Below are positions 1 through 12,046 of a stretch of DNA of 64,000 nucleotides, piece after piece. The notes below the pieces were generated by a model, which searched no databases, was not told the origin of the DNA, and saw only the letters and a list, made by a program, of their open reading frames with translations. The translations under genes were made by a program, and so were the position numbers. Origin of the DNA: Pelecanus crispus (taxonomy: Eukaryota; Chordata; Aves; Pelecaniformes; Pelecanidae). Location: contig NC_134652.1 in the NCBI RefSeq assembly GCF_030463565.1, positions 9,203,897 to 9,267,896 of the forward strand. The letters are read 5' to 3'. Position 1 is the stretch's first letter. The number at the start of each line of letters is the position of its first letter.

Positions 1-1188
1 TTGCTGAGTACTGATTGTGTGAGGTTCCATAGTGGATGTGGGATTTGAGAACCACTGTTGGAAGCAACTTGGATTTCCGAATATTTATTTATTTAATTTT
101 TGCTATGCAGGGTAATTCCTTAAATGGTGAGAAAGCAAGGATGAGATGAAATTCTGTAGCTGCAAAAACAAAAACCATCCACACTTTATTATAAAAACAA
201 GGGTCAAAGTGCTGACTGGGATTCATTTCTTCTGCTTGGAGGTCAGGACAATATATAGATACTAGCAAATTTCAGTATTGAAATGGGAGCAGGTAGAATA
301 ACAGCAAGTTAAACTCTCCTTAGACTTGCAGTCTTGGAGTCTTTCTTGGAAAAAAATAGAAAACTTGATTGCAGAAGAAGCTTTTCCATGCTCAATTAAT
401 TTTGCTAATCAGTTAGCTGGCATGGAGGACCCGCATGCGCTCTCTGTAAAATATATCATTCAGAAATCAGAATACACTTTTAGGTACAGAAACATGAAAG
501 CCCACCCATCACTCTGCTGCAGCCCAGATTATGTTTCTGAGGCTTTTGCAAGGTAAAGAAAAATAATCATGAAATGTTCAGATCAAGTTTTTTTTATGGA
601 ATTATCTTTCAAATATTTCATGTGGTGTTCTTGGGTTATACCTATGCTAAATTCAAAAGCTGTCTACCTATTTCGGGCAATGATAAAAGAACACCTAAAT
701 CCAAATGATCCTCTTTAGTTCCTGCTTGCTGGAAAGAAATCTTAATGTTGATTAAAAGGACAGAACTGTACAATTCTCATTGTAACATTAAGCTATACAA
801 AAATGTCCTTTATTTTCCTGGAATTTGCTTAGTTTTCAATTATACAATTTCCTTCTACATTACAAAACAATGTACAGTTTTTCCTAGTTCTGTTCAAAGT
901 TTTTCCCTGCTCTGATATGTGCAGGATTAAGAATACTAGGTATTTTATTTCGTATTTTGTTGATATCAGGATTCACTCTTCTTATTAAAGCTCATCAAAC
1001 ATATCCATACCTACCATAAGTTTGTTCTGCTTTGGGGTATAGTAGGCTGTGTGACTATAACAGAGCACAGTACCTCATATGTTCATTCATAGATTTGCCT
1101 CCATAAAAACTGAGGCTGTAGTATAGCTTTCAATGGAAGCCATTTAAAAAGAAAACATTACAGAATATACAATTGTAGTTTTTGAATC
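1..1188 (-). other. ATRNL1: ATRNL1 3' UTR, proximal part
   Basis: This sequence follows the ATRNL1 TGA on the minus strand with no splice donor obvious near the stop, so it should be 3' UTR of the terminal exon. It is AT-rich and non-coding. Minus-strand AATAAA hexamers lie at 944-949, 809-814 and 185-190, and two overlap at 84-93 inside an AU-rich ATTTA-like stretch. The first is about 240 nt beyond the stop. I cannot tell which poly(A) site is used or whether the UTR leaves the window on the left. The short open frames here show no recognisable product. Confidence 0.65.
944..949 (-). terminator. First candidate poly(A) signal of ATRNL1
   Basis: This is a canonical AATAAA on the minus strand, about 240 nt after the ATRNL1 stop. 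It is the first full hexamer met by the transcript; an AATAAG lies a little earlier. The downstream sequence is not clearly GU-rich, so the site could be weak or unused. Confidence 0.3.
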
Positions 1189-1313
1189 TCAGACACAAGT
1201 TCCTTGACGTGTTGAAAGATGATGTTTTCGATTTCTGACTCCTGAACTCTTATCTTTACAGTCCGCAGGCTTCTGTTGTGAAATGTCTATCAGTGCACTT
1301 GCAATTGCAAGAC
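1189..1313 (-). CDS. ATRNL1: ATRNL1 last coding exon (C-terminal tail, partial CDS)
   Basis: This is the terminal coding exon of attractin-like 1, a large single-pass membrane protein related to attractin/mahogany. It encodes the last 40 residues of the cytoplasmic tail plus a TGA at 1189-1191. The exon opens with two bases that complete a Gly codon and then reads LAIASALIDISQQ, a basic RNRKHH stretch and a final STRQGTCV, all hallmarks of the attractin-family C-terminus. The acceptor is strong: a pyrimidine-rich run ending TTACAG precedes GTCTTGC, with the AG at 1314-1315. The phase matches the exon ending at 53988. From memory, mammalian ATRNL1 has one His after RNRK where this copy has two, which would be a small in-frame insertion. 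The vertebrate ATRNL1 tail has been reported to interact with the melanocortin-4 receptor. The paralogue ATRN ends differently (PAQPGTCI from memory), which favours ATRNL1. Confidence 0.96.
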
Positions 1314-4300
1314 CTGTAAGATAAAGGAAAAGCAAAATTTAATGCCCAGCTTTCCTGAGAAGAGTTCCAGAGCAGTATCATGGTTCCTTTCATGCCAGGT
1401 TTTTGATTTTCCCAGAAGCGATCAGTATTAATTGAGTCAGATAACAAGTTCTCACTTTCTAAAATGCTACCTGCTAACAGTGAAGAAACGGAGGAAGAAA
1501 AAAAGTGCAGTTAAGACACTAGACTGGAAATTAGGAGAACTGAGTTCCATTTAAGTCTCTTATTGATTTATTGTGTGATCTTTGAATCACCTCTCTTTAT
1601 CACCATTTTCTTGGTTATGTGGACCGGCAGGTCTCTGACATGGATTTTCTCTTATTAAATGTTTGCGCATTGCATTTAGAAATGGACAAAACTAACAAAT
1701 TAAAAATTAAAAGAGAAATGGAGACCACGATTAAGACAAAATTGCACCCTTCAATATTTCCCTTTGCAATATATATGCCTTCCTAATTTGGAAATATTCA
1801 GAGGTTAGTATTTACCATGAAGAAAAATATATAAAAATGTCTTTCCAGAATGCATGGATTTGTGAACAGACAGTGGACCATGATGGTGTTGGCCTGGATA
1901 AACTCTACATGTTGTCAATTCACCAAAACTCTTCTTTTTCAAATTCTGGTTAAGCTCTTGATATTTCCTGACGTGTTATAATCTCAACAGGGTATTACAG
2001 AGGGCACGGACAGGCATGCTTAGGAAATTAGTAGTTTAAGAATTTACTCTTCCATTTGCTTGTTACTGCATACTTGCTAGAAATTACTGACTTCTGCTGA
2101 AATGCTGTGATTGCCAACACACTTAATACATGGTAGTTCTGATTTTTTAAATTCACACAGGCAATATTGCAATGAAATGGATTAGGAATATTCCCATCAT
2201 TCATATGTTCTACTCACCATGACACTTATATCTGCAAAAACACATCTACATATACCCATAACGTAGGCAAAGATGGTGCTGGTTCTCCATACTGCCCAAT
2301 GCATCTCAAATCTCTAACCAATAACAGCACTACTCCGCAAGGAAACCTTTGAAAGTACTTTTCACCGTGTTTAACAGGCAGTCTTTTTTTTTTTTTTTAA
2401 CTCAGGCCAATACCAACTCAGCTTATCTATTACAGAATCCAATTTTGGCAATGTTTTTCATGCATTCCTTCATTACAACACTTATCTACTAAGAAACTGC
2501 AAAACTATTTTTCACTTGCAAGTGTTTCTACAGGCTTCTTTTTTTAGTATACAAGATACCGTCGGATTTGGTTCAGGTTTCCAGCATCCTGAAAAAATCT
2601 ATGCTATTGCACACTGTAACACTACCTTTCTTAATTCACAAAAATGTTGCAAGGATCAATTAATGTGCATACAGCTTTTTGAAAATACACAGCACTATAC
2701 TGTAAAATGCTGAGTACAATTATCATCGCTGCATTTCAGGATATGTAAGAGCCAAGATTAATTAAGTCATTTTTCTCACATACACATATATTTCTTGGCA
2801 TGAGCTAGCGATGCCTTAAATTGGACATTGATAAATTGAATTTTTCAAATCTTTGAAGCACCTTTAAAGTATGAGCAGTACGCGGTAGTAGCAAATTCAA
2901 GGATAAAACCTAAATAACATTTTGATGGTTGCTTACATGTAATTCTGTCTTTAGCAGCTAGGCTTAGGAAGTATGCTGAATGGAATGAATATTATTGGGA
3001 AAAATAGGTTTTCCATTTTTTATTAGATATTTTAAAATATACTTGAATGTATGATGCTAACCTCACTTTACATAACAATTAACAAAAAGGAAGAACTATT
3101 TCCTTCACATATAATGCCGCATATTGGGATATACCAGCATGCTGTTAGAGTTCCATTAAAATTGGGTCACTCTAGAAGATCGTTTTTCAAAACGTCACAC
3201 AAATCATCTGATGAAATTCATTTATTATGTTCTCTATGCCCAGCATAGTTCCTTGTTATCAAAGCAATACAATTAACTGGGGGAGCAATTCATTATTTCA
3301 GACTGGCAGTCTAAAGGAATTTCATTTACCAAGTCAAGCGGATGCACAGACACTGCAAGCAAGCAAAATTTACATCAAAATACAACAGAAGATTTGATAA
3401 AAATGCTATGGCTTAAATATTCATTTAAAAAAACCCCAACAAAACATTCCCTTTATTTTACAGGTTTTGTATATAAACAACCAATATGAATATATTCATA
3501 GTCATTAAAGTTGGAACTGTAAACCATATAGTGTTCTATACCTGTTACCTCAGTTCCTAAGTTATTTCCTTTACCTGCCTTCCCTGAATGCTGCCATTTA
3601 AATATCTTGCCTACCATCCAAAGTGGTATTTTCTAAACCAGTACATGGTCTCTGGTTGCTTCTGACTCTTGGGTAAGGCGGCAGAAAGGAACAGTGGAGT
3701 CAGTGAGCATCCCACATGGAGAATCAATGGGTCACCTCTAATAGTCTAATATCTGGAAATTCAAGCCTAGATGCAGAACCGGACCTATTTTTAAGTTTAG
3801 TTTGTTTTTCTACTAAGTGTTATAGAAATAACCTGACCTAGTTCTATGCAGCTATAACAATCTCTAGCTTGTTTTAAGGATATGTATGGAAAGATCATTA
3901 AGAAGTAAGCCCAGTCAAATACATAAGTGGAAAGCATATTTTTGTAAGAGATAATTGCATCCACAATGAGAAAAATACCAGAGAAAGCAATATGAACTTG
4001 GTTGTCTTTAGCAGAACTATTGTCTTTCCTAATGGAAGTTAAATGGTAATAGTTTATTCTCAGGAAGTAAGTGTCTAATCATAAAATTACTGGTGTGTGA
4101 ATTTTTTGTCTTTTTTTTACAATTATGCAAAACAATTAATAAGTACAGGAATAAAATACAGCACATCAAATGAGATTGCCTTGAAAAGCGCATTCCCGAT
4201 TTATATACAAACAGCACTGTAATTCTGCATTTGAACAAAAGCATCTGAAAAAGTCATTCATTTTGAGATGCTCTCCTCCCAGTCTCTGTAAAAACAGGCA

Positions 4301-7300
4301 GTACTATATATTTTAATTTTGCAGCAAAACAGCTTCATTAGGCGTGAAAGGTTAATTGCAGGTTTAAGTGCAGTTCAGGGAACAGTGCAGGGGTCTGTAG
4401 TGAATAGCACAGTCTGCTACAGGAAGGCTGAGTGCTATAAACTGTTTGCCCTGCTGAAATGTTTTACTACCTCATTTACTAACTGTCTTCTTTTACTGCT
4501 TGTATTTGTAGTTCTTCTAAACCTTTAATAGCTACAGTTTTATTTCACTGTAATCAGATTTAAATGGAAATACCCATGCTGGGATGTTTAAACGTTTTTC
4601 CTCTGATTGTATACAGCTACATTTGAACTGATGTAAGGCTACACTATCTCTGAAAGTAGAAAAAAAATCCTAACATTGAAAAAGTTAGTCTTACATGCTG
4701 GTATGCCTATTTAAAACCTTTTTTCCTCCTCTATTGTTCATTTTAATGAGAAATGCATTGAGTTCTTACTACCCCCTTTGTTAAAAGTAAGGGAACAAAG
4801 AATGACCTCAGAGTCATGGTTAGGCAGGTAACTGGAAATGTTTTTTTCAATTTAAATATGTATTATTGGGAGATAACATTTGGGTAGATGTCTTCATTTG
4901 ATTAAATTCTACACATTTTCATTGTTATGCAGAATCAGAACATTCAGAAAGCTGAAGACAATAAAATAGCTACAACTCCAGGAGATCAATTAGATTTGTT
5001 TGATATTTTAACCAAAATTATAGTCATTGCTTGAGATGACCTTAAGCAATGAAAATAAAATGACAGCTGCTATACAGAGAGCCTTAAACAGAAAAGACTA
5101 GGCAAATGCTATATTGTTAAAGTAATAGCTGCACCCTTCAGCACCCAGCAGTCTTTGTGTCACTTCCATTTGTTGATTCTTTCAAGACTTGCTACTGTAC
5201 ATGCTCACCTAATAGTAGACAGAGTCTTTTTATCATAAACAATCTGTTATTTGAAGTCTTTCCATTGTAGAAGATGCAGGCTCATGAATATCTGTACAAA
5301 TGGATCTAAGCAGTTTGAAGACATACGAAGTGATGAGAATTACAGCTTCTAGCGCCTCACAAAGATGACCATAGCACACAGTGAAGCCAATGAAGACGAT
5401 TTCATGCTCATCAATAAAACTGCCAGTTACTTTGTGGGGAATTTTTATGAGTTCTGTCATTTATCATTATTTTAAGTCTATAAAGAACCTTTTTGTAGAT
5501 ACTCAATGCATATTATGTGTGTAATAAATGACATTTATATACAAAACCACCTTATTAAAAATGCAGGTTTTTTTATTATCTGTTTCTTAATTTGATGAAA
5601 CAGATCACATTCACCATAAGCTTTGTGGATACTTACCAGGGCTGCACACATTTATTCTTCATAGGAAATATATACAGTAGCTATAGTGGCTATAATGGTG
5701 GAGGAACATAACTTTCAAGAAGGTTCTTACTAGGCAAGTGGTTCTGAGTACCCACTGAAAAAATTCTCTCACTTTCTACGAGACATTGTGCTAGGAATAT
5801 TCTTATTCAGTTTAGTTGTTTGGTAAAATTTTCCAGATTGTCTTTTCTCAAATGCACTAACTCATGATTAATTTTCATGACTGAAAAGGCCGGTTGTTTG
5901 TGCTACACACACCTGTGCCATAGATCAAGTCATGTCTGGAGATATCCAAAAGGCACATAAAATGGCATCAGAACAAAATTTGGGATTCAAAGGAATGATC
6001 CACAAAACCTCCTCCTAACCACGTACAAACCTGATACTCAAGTGCTTACTTTCCAGAAGAAAAATTAAGAGTCATCTGAAGTTCAAGACTGTACATGGCT
6101 AGAGGAACCACTGTATTTCACAATAGAGCTAAGTTCATTTCAGAGTCAGAAAATAGTCAAATCCTTCATGTGTATCTGAGGGTCCTGATCTGGCAGGTGT
6201 GCCTAGACAATATCCAGATATCACAGACTTAGTCACAGAGAAAAACAATCATAAGCAACTGCCAAGAAGACTAAGTATCTTCATGACCTGTCATACAGAT
6301 TTTTTTTTTTAATTTGAATTAGAATTTTTAAAAAGGACAAGCTGACAGCACCTCAAAATCACAAAGTTTTTTTATGGGCTTCTCTTCCTGTTTGGTGCAT
6401 GCACGTGTATTTTAAGTTGACCCCACTCTTACTATGAGAAAGATATATTAAACAAACTAAACTAACTACGAAATTACTTCAGGCAAGTAACCCCATCATT
6501 TTTTTTTCAATGATAATTTTTGCTGGATGGGAAGATAGCCAAGGCTCCAGGAGGTATGCTTTCCTTTTCTTATGCATATAACTTAATTAAATAAGTAAAA
6601 TATGAGACAGAGCTCAAACCATAACAATAATAAACTAAATAATGATAGTGTGGAATTAAATAGCCACACACTAGTAGAAAAGAGATGTCATGTTCCTTTG
6701 TATTATACCCTTGGTATTTAGTAATAACAGCTATCTATATGGGCTAAGAAACTCTTACTCCCAGAATAGACTTATAAATTACTTGCTGTCAGTTTGTGGG
6801 AAATGCAGACTATACAATAAAGGATATTTTAGGAAATGTTCAGCCTTTCCTAATTTTTCTCATTTTGAAAAGGAAATGGCCCTACATATTTGTGTGAAAT
6901 ATTTGTGCTCTGAGGGGCCAGTACTGACTTATTTTTTTTTTAATACAGTCAGGCAGTTTCCCCTTCTCTTTCAGTGTGAGATATCTCTAAGTTTACTCTG
7001 TAATCCAGGTCTGTACAACATCTGGTGCCTTTAAACTATCCAGCTTGCCAGTGGCTAAGAGACAGCATGGGCTGTTTGGTCTCTCTGGCTATGGACAGGC
7101 AGGGACTGATGTGACCATGGTGCATGTGAAGTCCCTGAAGGACAGGTGGAAAATCGAGTCCACTTACTCCAGGCTAATCCACACCAATTTGGGATAGTTA
7201 ACCAAGCACTTTGGGATAGCTCTTGAATGTTCAGCAGGACAAACAAACACCGTAGTGATGAAGGGGACCTAGTGAGGTGTTGGAGACAGTATGGTAGTAG

Positions 7301-7385
7301 GTTGGGACTGGTGCAATATAATGTTGATTAACTGCAGCTTTTTTCTCCCACCCACTTTTCTCAACTCAAGCCCTCCTGGAACACA
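1314..7385 (-). other. ATRNL1 last intron, 3' part, no recognised gene
   Basis: This is the 3' end of the 52.7-kb last intron (1314-53987). It is AT-rich and apparently single-copy, with short poly-T runs (for example near 2384 and 6300). The open frames here are short and unlike any protein I know, including the 114-codon plus-strand frame at 6690-7034. I see no repeat, RNA gene or regulatory site that I can support. Confidence 0.6.
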
Positions 7386-7799
7386 AGAATCATAGAATCA
7401 CAGAATCATTTAGGTTGGAAAAGACCCTTAAGATCATCGAGTCCAACTGTTAACCTAACACTGCCAAGTCCGCCACTAAACCATGCCCCTAAGCACCACA
7501 TCTACATGTCTTTTAAATACCTCCAGGGATGGGGACTAAACCACTTCCCTGGGCAGCCTGTTCCAATCCTTGATAACCCTTTTGGTGAAGAAATTTTTCC
7601 TAATATCCAATCTAAACCTCCCCTGGTGCAACTTGAGGCCATTTCCTCTCATCCTTTCACTTGTTACTTGGGGGAAGAGACCAACACCCACCTCACTACA
7701 CCCTCCTTTCAGGTAGTTGTAGAGAGCGATAAGGTCTCCCCTCAGCCTCCTTTTCTCCAGACTAAACAATCCCAGTTCCCTCAGCTGCTCCTTCACTGA
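7386..7799 (-). mobile_element. CR1 LINE, 5'-truncated 3' end
   Basis: This is the 3' end of a chicken-repeat-1 non-LTR retrotransposon, sense on the minus strand. At its 3' terminus (7386-7409 on plus) are the CR1-diagnostic ATTCTRTG-type octamer repeats, seen on plus as AGAATCATAGAATCACAGAA. Before them is the conserved GGTTGGAAAAGACC segment. The minus-strand frame 7536-7796 is the C-terminal end of the CR1 ORF2 protein: it reads [20 protein letters not shown] and later [18 protein letters not shown] and [13 protein letters not shown] directly after REVV interrupts what is normally open sequence. The copy is severely 5'-truncated, which is typical of CR1, and I see no target-site duplication. 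It is the least decayed CR1 in the window. Confidence 0.95.
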
Positions 7800-8488
7800 C
7801 TACTTTCAAAAGAAGCTAATATGAGATTATTGTATTTAGCTGGACTGTATTGTCAGACCTGTCCACCAATCTGACCTGGGCGCCTTGCCCAGGGAGGGCA
7901 GCACAGGTGGAAGTAGAAATGCACTTACTTAACAAGTGGGAGAGGAAGACTGAGATAATGGCTGATCTGAGCTGGGAGAGGACCTCTCATCTGACACTGC
8001 ATAAGAGATGGTAGGCAGGGAATGGTAAGTCATGACGGGTCTTGAAGATGAATAATGATATTTGAGGCAACAGAAAAAGGAAGTGCATCAAGCTACTAAA
8101 AATTATTTCTGTGATGAAAAAAATAGACAAGATCTGAAGTAAACCTGATTAAGACAGCAGTTGTTCAATGTGGCAGTAATTCAGAAGTAAGCTGCAGAGA
8201 TCCTGGGGAAGGGCTTTTGTTTTGGCGACACAGAGGGAAGGTCGTGTTTTGGAGAGGCTGCAGCACCAGAATTCTGCAAGACTATGCAGTCTGGCAGTGA
8301 GGAAGCAAAGGGATGACAGTCAAAAAATACTTGGGCAAGACCAGAGAGACAGCAAGGGTAATAGTGTCATTAACACAGACTCAAGAGAAAATGATGGAAT
8401 ACAAACTAGTATGAAGAAATGCAAAATGTTGTGGAAATGAAAAATAAGCTACATAAAACTGGTCTGTAACCTAACCTGTTGGTAAAGG
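7800..8488. other. Intronic spacer between CR1 and LTR
   Basis: This is single-copy-looking intron sequence between two insertions. It is slightly purine-rich on the plus strand, with a 72-codon plus-strand frame at 8222-8440 that resembles nothing known. I see no supportable feature. Confidence 0.5.
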
Positions 8489-8493
8489 GTAAC
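8489..8493. repeat. Target-site duplication, left copy (GTAAC)
   Basis: The five bases GTAAC directly precede the LTR terminus and recur exactly after its other end at 9063-9067. A perfect 5-bp duplication is the footprint of retroviral integration. It is the length usual for ERVL-type elements, whereas 4 bp is usual for gamma-like and 6 bp for beta/alpha-like elements. Confidence 0.92.
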
Positions 8494-8651
8494 TGTCGTG
8501 GTTTAGTCCCAGCCAGCAACTCAGCACCACGCAGCCACTCGCTCACTCCCCCTACCCTCATGGGATGGGGGAGAGAATCGGAGGAGTAAGAGTGAGAAAC
8601 ACTCCTGGGTTGAGATAAGGACAGTTTAATAATTGAAATAAAGTAAAATAG

Positions 8652-8699
8652 TAATGATAATAATAACAATATAATAATGATAATATTAATAATAATATA
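8652..8699. repeat. AAT/TAA-rich microsatellite inside the LTR
   Basis: This is an imperfect trinucleotide run of TAA/ATA units with GATAA and CAATA interruptions, located within the LTR. It is likely length-variable between copies of the element. Confidence 0.8.
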
Positions 8700-8761
8700 C
8701 AAAGCAAGTGATGCACAATGCAATTGCTCACCACCCGACGACCGATACCCAGACAGCTCCC

Positions 8762-8779
8762 GAGCAGCGATCGCTGCTC
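8762..8779. repeat. 18-bp perfect palindrome in the LTR
   Basis: GAGCAGCGATCGCTGCTC reads identically on both strands. It is GC-rich and sits just downstream of the TATA position in the LTR sense direction, so it would fall near the start of the transcript and could fold as an RNA hairpin. Its role is inference. Confidence 0.85.
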
Positions 8780-8813
8780 CCCGGCCAACCCCCCCCAGTT
8801 TCCATACTGAGCA

Positions 8814-8821
8814 TGACGTCA
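8814..8821. promoter_or_regulatory. Consensus CRE (TGACGTCA) in LTR U3
   Basis: A full palindromic cAMP-response element lies in the LTR, about 10-15 bp upstream (LTR sense) of the TATA position. Such sites bind CREB/ATF-family factors. It is intact here although the adjacent TATA-like site is degraded. Whether it is active in this intron is unknown. Confidence 0.7.
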
Positions 8822-9062
8822 TATGGTATGGAATAGCCCTTTGGTCAGTTTGGATCAACTATTCTGGCTGTGCCCCCTCCCAGTTTCTTGTGCACCTGGC
8901 AGAGCATGGGAAGCTGAAAAGTCCTTGACTAGCATAAGCAGTACTCAGCAACAACTAAACCATCAGCGTGTTATCAACATTCTTCTCCTCCTAAATCCAA
9001 AACACAGCACTATGGTAGCTACTAGGAAGAAAATTAACTCTATCCCAGCCGAAACCAGGACA

Positions 9063-9067
9063 GTAAC
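9063..9067. repeat. Target-site duplication, right copy (GTAAC)
   Basis: This is an exact copy of the 5 bases at 8489-8493. The pair fixes both LTR boundaries. Confidence 0.92.
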
Positions 9068-12025
9068 CCAAATCCAGGTGTATGGAATACAGACATCCAT
9101 TAAAGTCAAATACATACATTTTCTACAGATAAAGGAAGAAATTGAACTACAGATACTTTCCCAAGATCTCTGGCACATTACTTTGTCAAAAACTCTTTAA
9201 ATTTGAAGAGTAAAGCACACCTTAAGCTATGATGGTTAAACAACATTACTAGGTATATTATCTATTTCTTGGACCCTATTGCCTGGGACTTCCTGGTAAA
9301 GCTTGTCACAGATTTTTCCAGTGATATTAAGAGTATGACTGACTCCACAGACTAAAAAAAAAAAAAAAGAATTGTAGTTGACTACTGAGTCTGAAGATAA
9401 AACATTCTTCTCAAAACCTCTTATTGACTCACTTACTTTAGATATTACAATAGGCTTAGGGAATGGTTACATTTAGACTAGTTTGGTAATAACACCTAAA
9501 GCTGCAATACTTATCAGTACTAAATTTCAATTAATAAAGCAGGCACCACATTTAGTCAGGAAATATATTGTTTTCACAGAATAGCAGAGCTAAGAGAATT
9601 AAAGCATCTTGACGTTTTTATCTAAGAAGTTTTACCTTGGCAGTAGTTACAGACAAGTGATCTATTGTTAGACCATTATTTTATTCCATTATTGTAATTT
9701 TTGGACCTTGGACCACGAAGGGTAATTACTGAAATCTAAGAATGCCCCTAACTATTCCATTGTCTTTCTCAAAATGGCTTATTTTATACAAAAATGATGG
9801 CAGATTTTTGCGTGCAATTTTTTTTTCCTTTTACATTAAAAAATAAGCAACAAGTAATAACTGCTTGAATAATTACACATGTGATCAGACTTTCTCTATC
9901 CTGCACTTCTTCAATATAAGTTGCAGAGTCTCAGACAGGTATCAGTAGCAAAATACATTTACATTTCTAGGGGGAAAAAAACAAATTTACAGGATACGTA
10001 GCATTTTGAGAAAACTATCAATCAAATACATGAATGGCAAATCACCTGTAATTCACAAAATAAATGTTATTTTAAGTTATTAGCAAAACAAGGGGTTTGG
10101 TTTTTAACTGATGGCTATTAAAAACACCTAAAAGGAATAATCTGCTTAGAATATGTGCAGACCTCATGCAGATTAATTCCTTGATGCTCTTCCACTGCAT
10201 ATTACACAATGTGTTAAAATGCAAGTAATTACACAGGTTTCTATAATGGACAATAATATCTGAAACACTTGGATTTTTGTTTGCACAAACTATTAAATTT
10301 TCAGTTTGATTAGATCTCCTTTCCATTGAATCATTTATCCATACGTTATGAAAAACATCTCTATTTTTGTGATGTTGTGCAGCTGTTTAATTTGTTTTCA
10401 AGAAAATCACTATAAACTAATTTGCTACTCTGCAAGAATTTGGTGAGATGCATTAATCATGCCAGAATCTAATTTGGTCTTGTAAACCCATTTCTATAGA
10501 AGAGAAAAAAATGTACTTGGAGTACTGAAGAAGCACTGTCTTCACTTCCTTTTACCGATACCTGGGTAAATATAAATGAAATTATAATTGTTTTTTGTTT
10601 AGAAGACAGTATCACAACTGTAGCCCAGTTGGGGTTAGTTTATGAACCTCTCTATGGTAATTAGACACATTTGGGTTGCAAAGGCCTCCTCCAGACCAGT
10701 ACACTTGAGGTGACTCGTACAGCATTTACTCTTTGTCTTCAGCAATCTCCTTTTATTGGGATCGTGCATGCCAACCAGAAAAAAGAAGATACAAAAACTG
10801 TAAAAAATGGTGAACTTCAGCTACATTTTTAAAGCTTTTTACCCAAACCCATTCATGCAGGTTGGACTCTAACCACTTGTGATGAAAGCCTTACTAAATA
10901 TTGTGAGTAGGATGAACACCTGTGAGACAGATTTATCGTTTGTATAAACAGAGTGTGATCAACACTCCATTAATACAGTGCTGAACTATCATTTCATGCA
11001 ATTAAGTATCTGCATGTGTGTGTGCATATATGTGTATGAGTGTCTGGGAAACAGAAGGTTCAAACACAACCGAGCTATCAGAACAGTTAGAAGGAGACAA
11101 GGCAGAATTCACCAGGGTTTGCTTCCCTCCTGAGGAGCCTTACTTGCAGGGGGTGATTTAAAGCAGATCTCTTCCTGTCTGCAGAGGAAATCTGGGGTGA
11201 TTAACCTCACCAGGTGAAATTCAGTTTTTGTGAATACCTCTCTAATGTTCCATCTGGGTCATAATGTATATTGTCAGATTTGCAGCTTTACTACTCTCCT
11301 CCTCAAGACAAAACACACAACCTTAAAGACAATAGGTTTAAGGGCCCAAAGGGGCCCATTCTTCCCCCACTGGAGATAAAAAAATACTAACTTACATTAT
11401 CATTTACTTTTAAGGGAGAAGATCAGAGCAACAATCCTCAAGGATGCTGTTTCTCACTCTTGCACCTTTATTTTGCAGGTGCTGTTTTTTTCCACTGTCA
11501 AGAATTTTTATTTAAACCAGAAAGTGATGAATATGTTCATACAAACAAAAGATTACAGTTCACCAGAAATTCAATAGGACTGCAGCTTAATCAGAAGTAG
11601 GTATGCTATCTGCAGCACCTTCCCACAATGCATGCTCACTTATAAGTTTTGCTTTCCAAGGTTGACGAAGTACTGGACTTGTTTTCCATTTCCAACATAC
11701 TGCTGCAATACATCATCGCGCTAACCACTGTTTGGCTTGTAATTTGGTTCTGGCCAAATAACAATGTCAGTTTTTCAGTATTCTGCTGATTTCCACAATT
11801 AGACATTCAGTACATCCCCAGCTACGTTGCCAGCAGTCACTGACAAAACAAACGATCTTGGGAGTGTAACACAGAATTAAGTCAACAGGACAGAAAGCGT
11901 GCCCAGAATTTTCAACCATATTTTGAAATATTACTAAAATGATGACTTCAGGGTCCCCAGGTTCTCTAACATAAGGCTACTGGTAGTTTCAGTACCTATT
12001 AATGCCCGAGAATAAGGAAAAAAAG

Positions 12026-12046
12026 AAAAAAAAAAAAAAAAAAAAA
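12026..12046. repeat. Poly(A) tract, 21 A
   Basis: A homopolymer of 21 A follows a shorter A-rich lead-in from 12018. No retrotransposed gene body was recognised on its left, and no flanking duplication was seen. Confidence 0.85.

Larger units (their letters stand above)
8494..9062 (-). mobile_element. Solo LTR of an avian endogenous retrovirus (ERVL-like)
   Basis: This is a 569-bp solo LTR. Its ends are near-perfect inverted repeats (TGTCGTGGTTT on plus at the left, AAACCAGGACA at the right, 10 of 11 paired) with TG...CA termini, flanked by a 5-bp duplication. I read the sense strand as minus. In that direction the order is a CRE palindrome (8814-8821), a degraded TATA-box position reading TATGGAAA (near 8800-8807), an 18-bp palindrome (8762-8779), an AAT-rich microsatellite (8652-8699) and an ATTAAA poly(A)-type hexamer (8625-8630). 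No internal retroviral sequence is present, so the provirus was reduced by LTR-LTR recombination. The overall sequence resembles a dispersed avian LTR that I associate with non-galliform birds, but I cannot assign a library name. The 150-codon frame across it is not a gene. It lies antisense to nothing: its sense strand is the same as that of ATRNL1. Confidence 0.93.

Noticed and set aside
1256-1447. 63-codon minus-strand open frame over the last exon
   Set aside because: It is in a different frame from the GLAIASALIDISQQ peptide and crosses the splice acceptor. It is a shadow.
7506-7799. 97-codon plus-strand open frame
   Set aside because: It is the antisense shadow of the CR1 ORF2 C-terminus, which lies on minus.
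8406-8858. 150-codon minus-strand open frame
   Set aside because: It lies mostly within the solo LTR and reads through the AAT microsatellite as Ile/Leu runs. It is a chance frame in non-coding LTR sequence.
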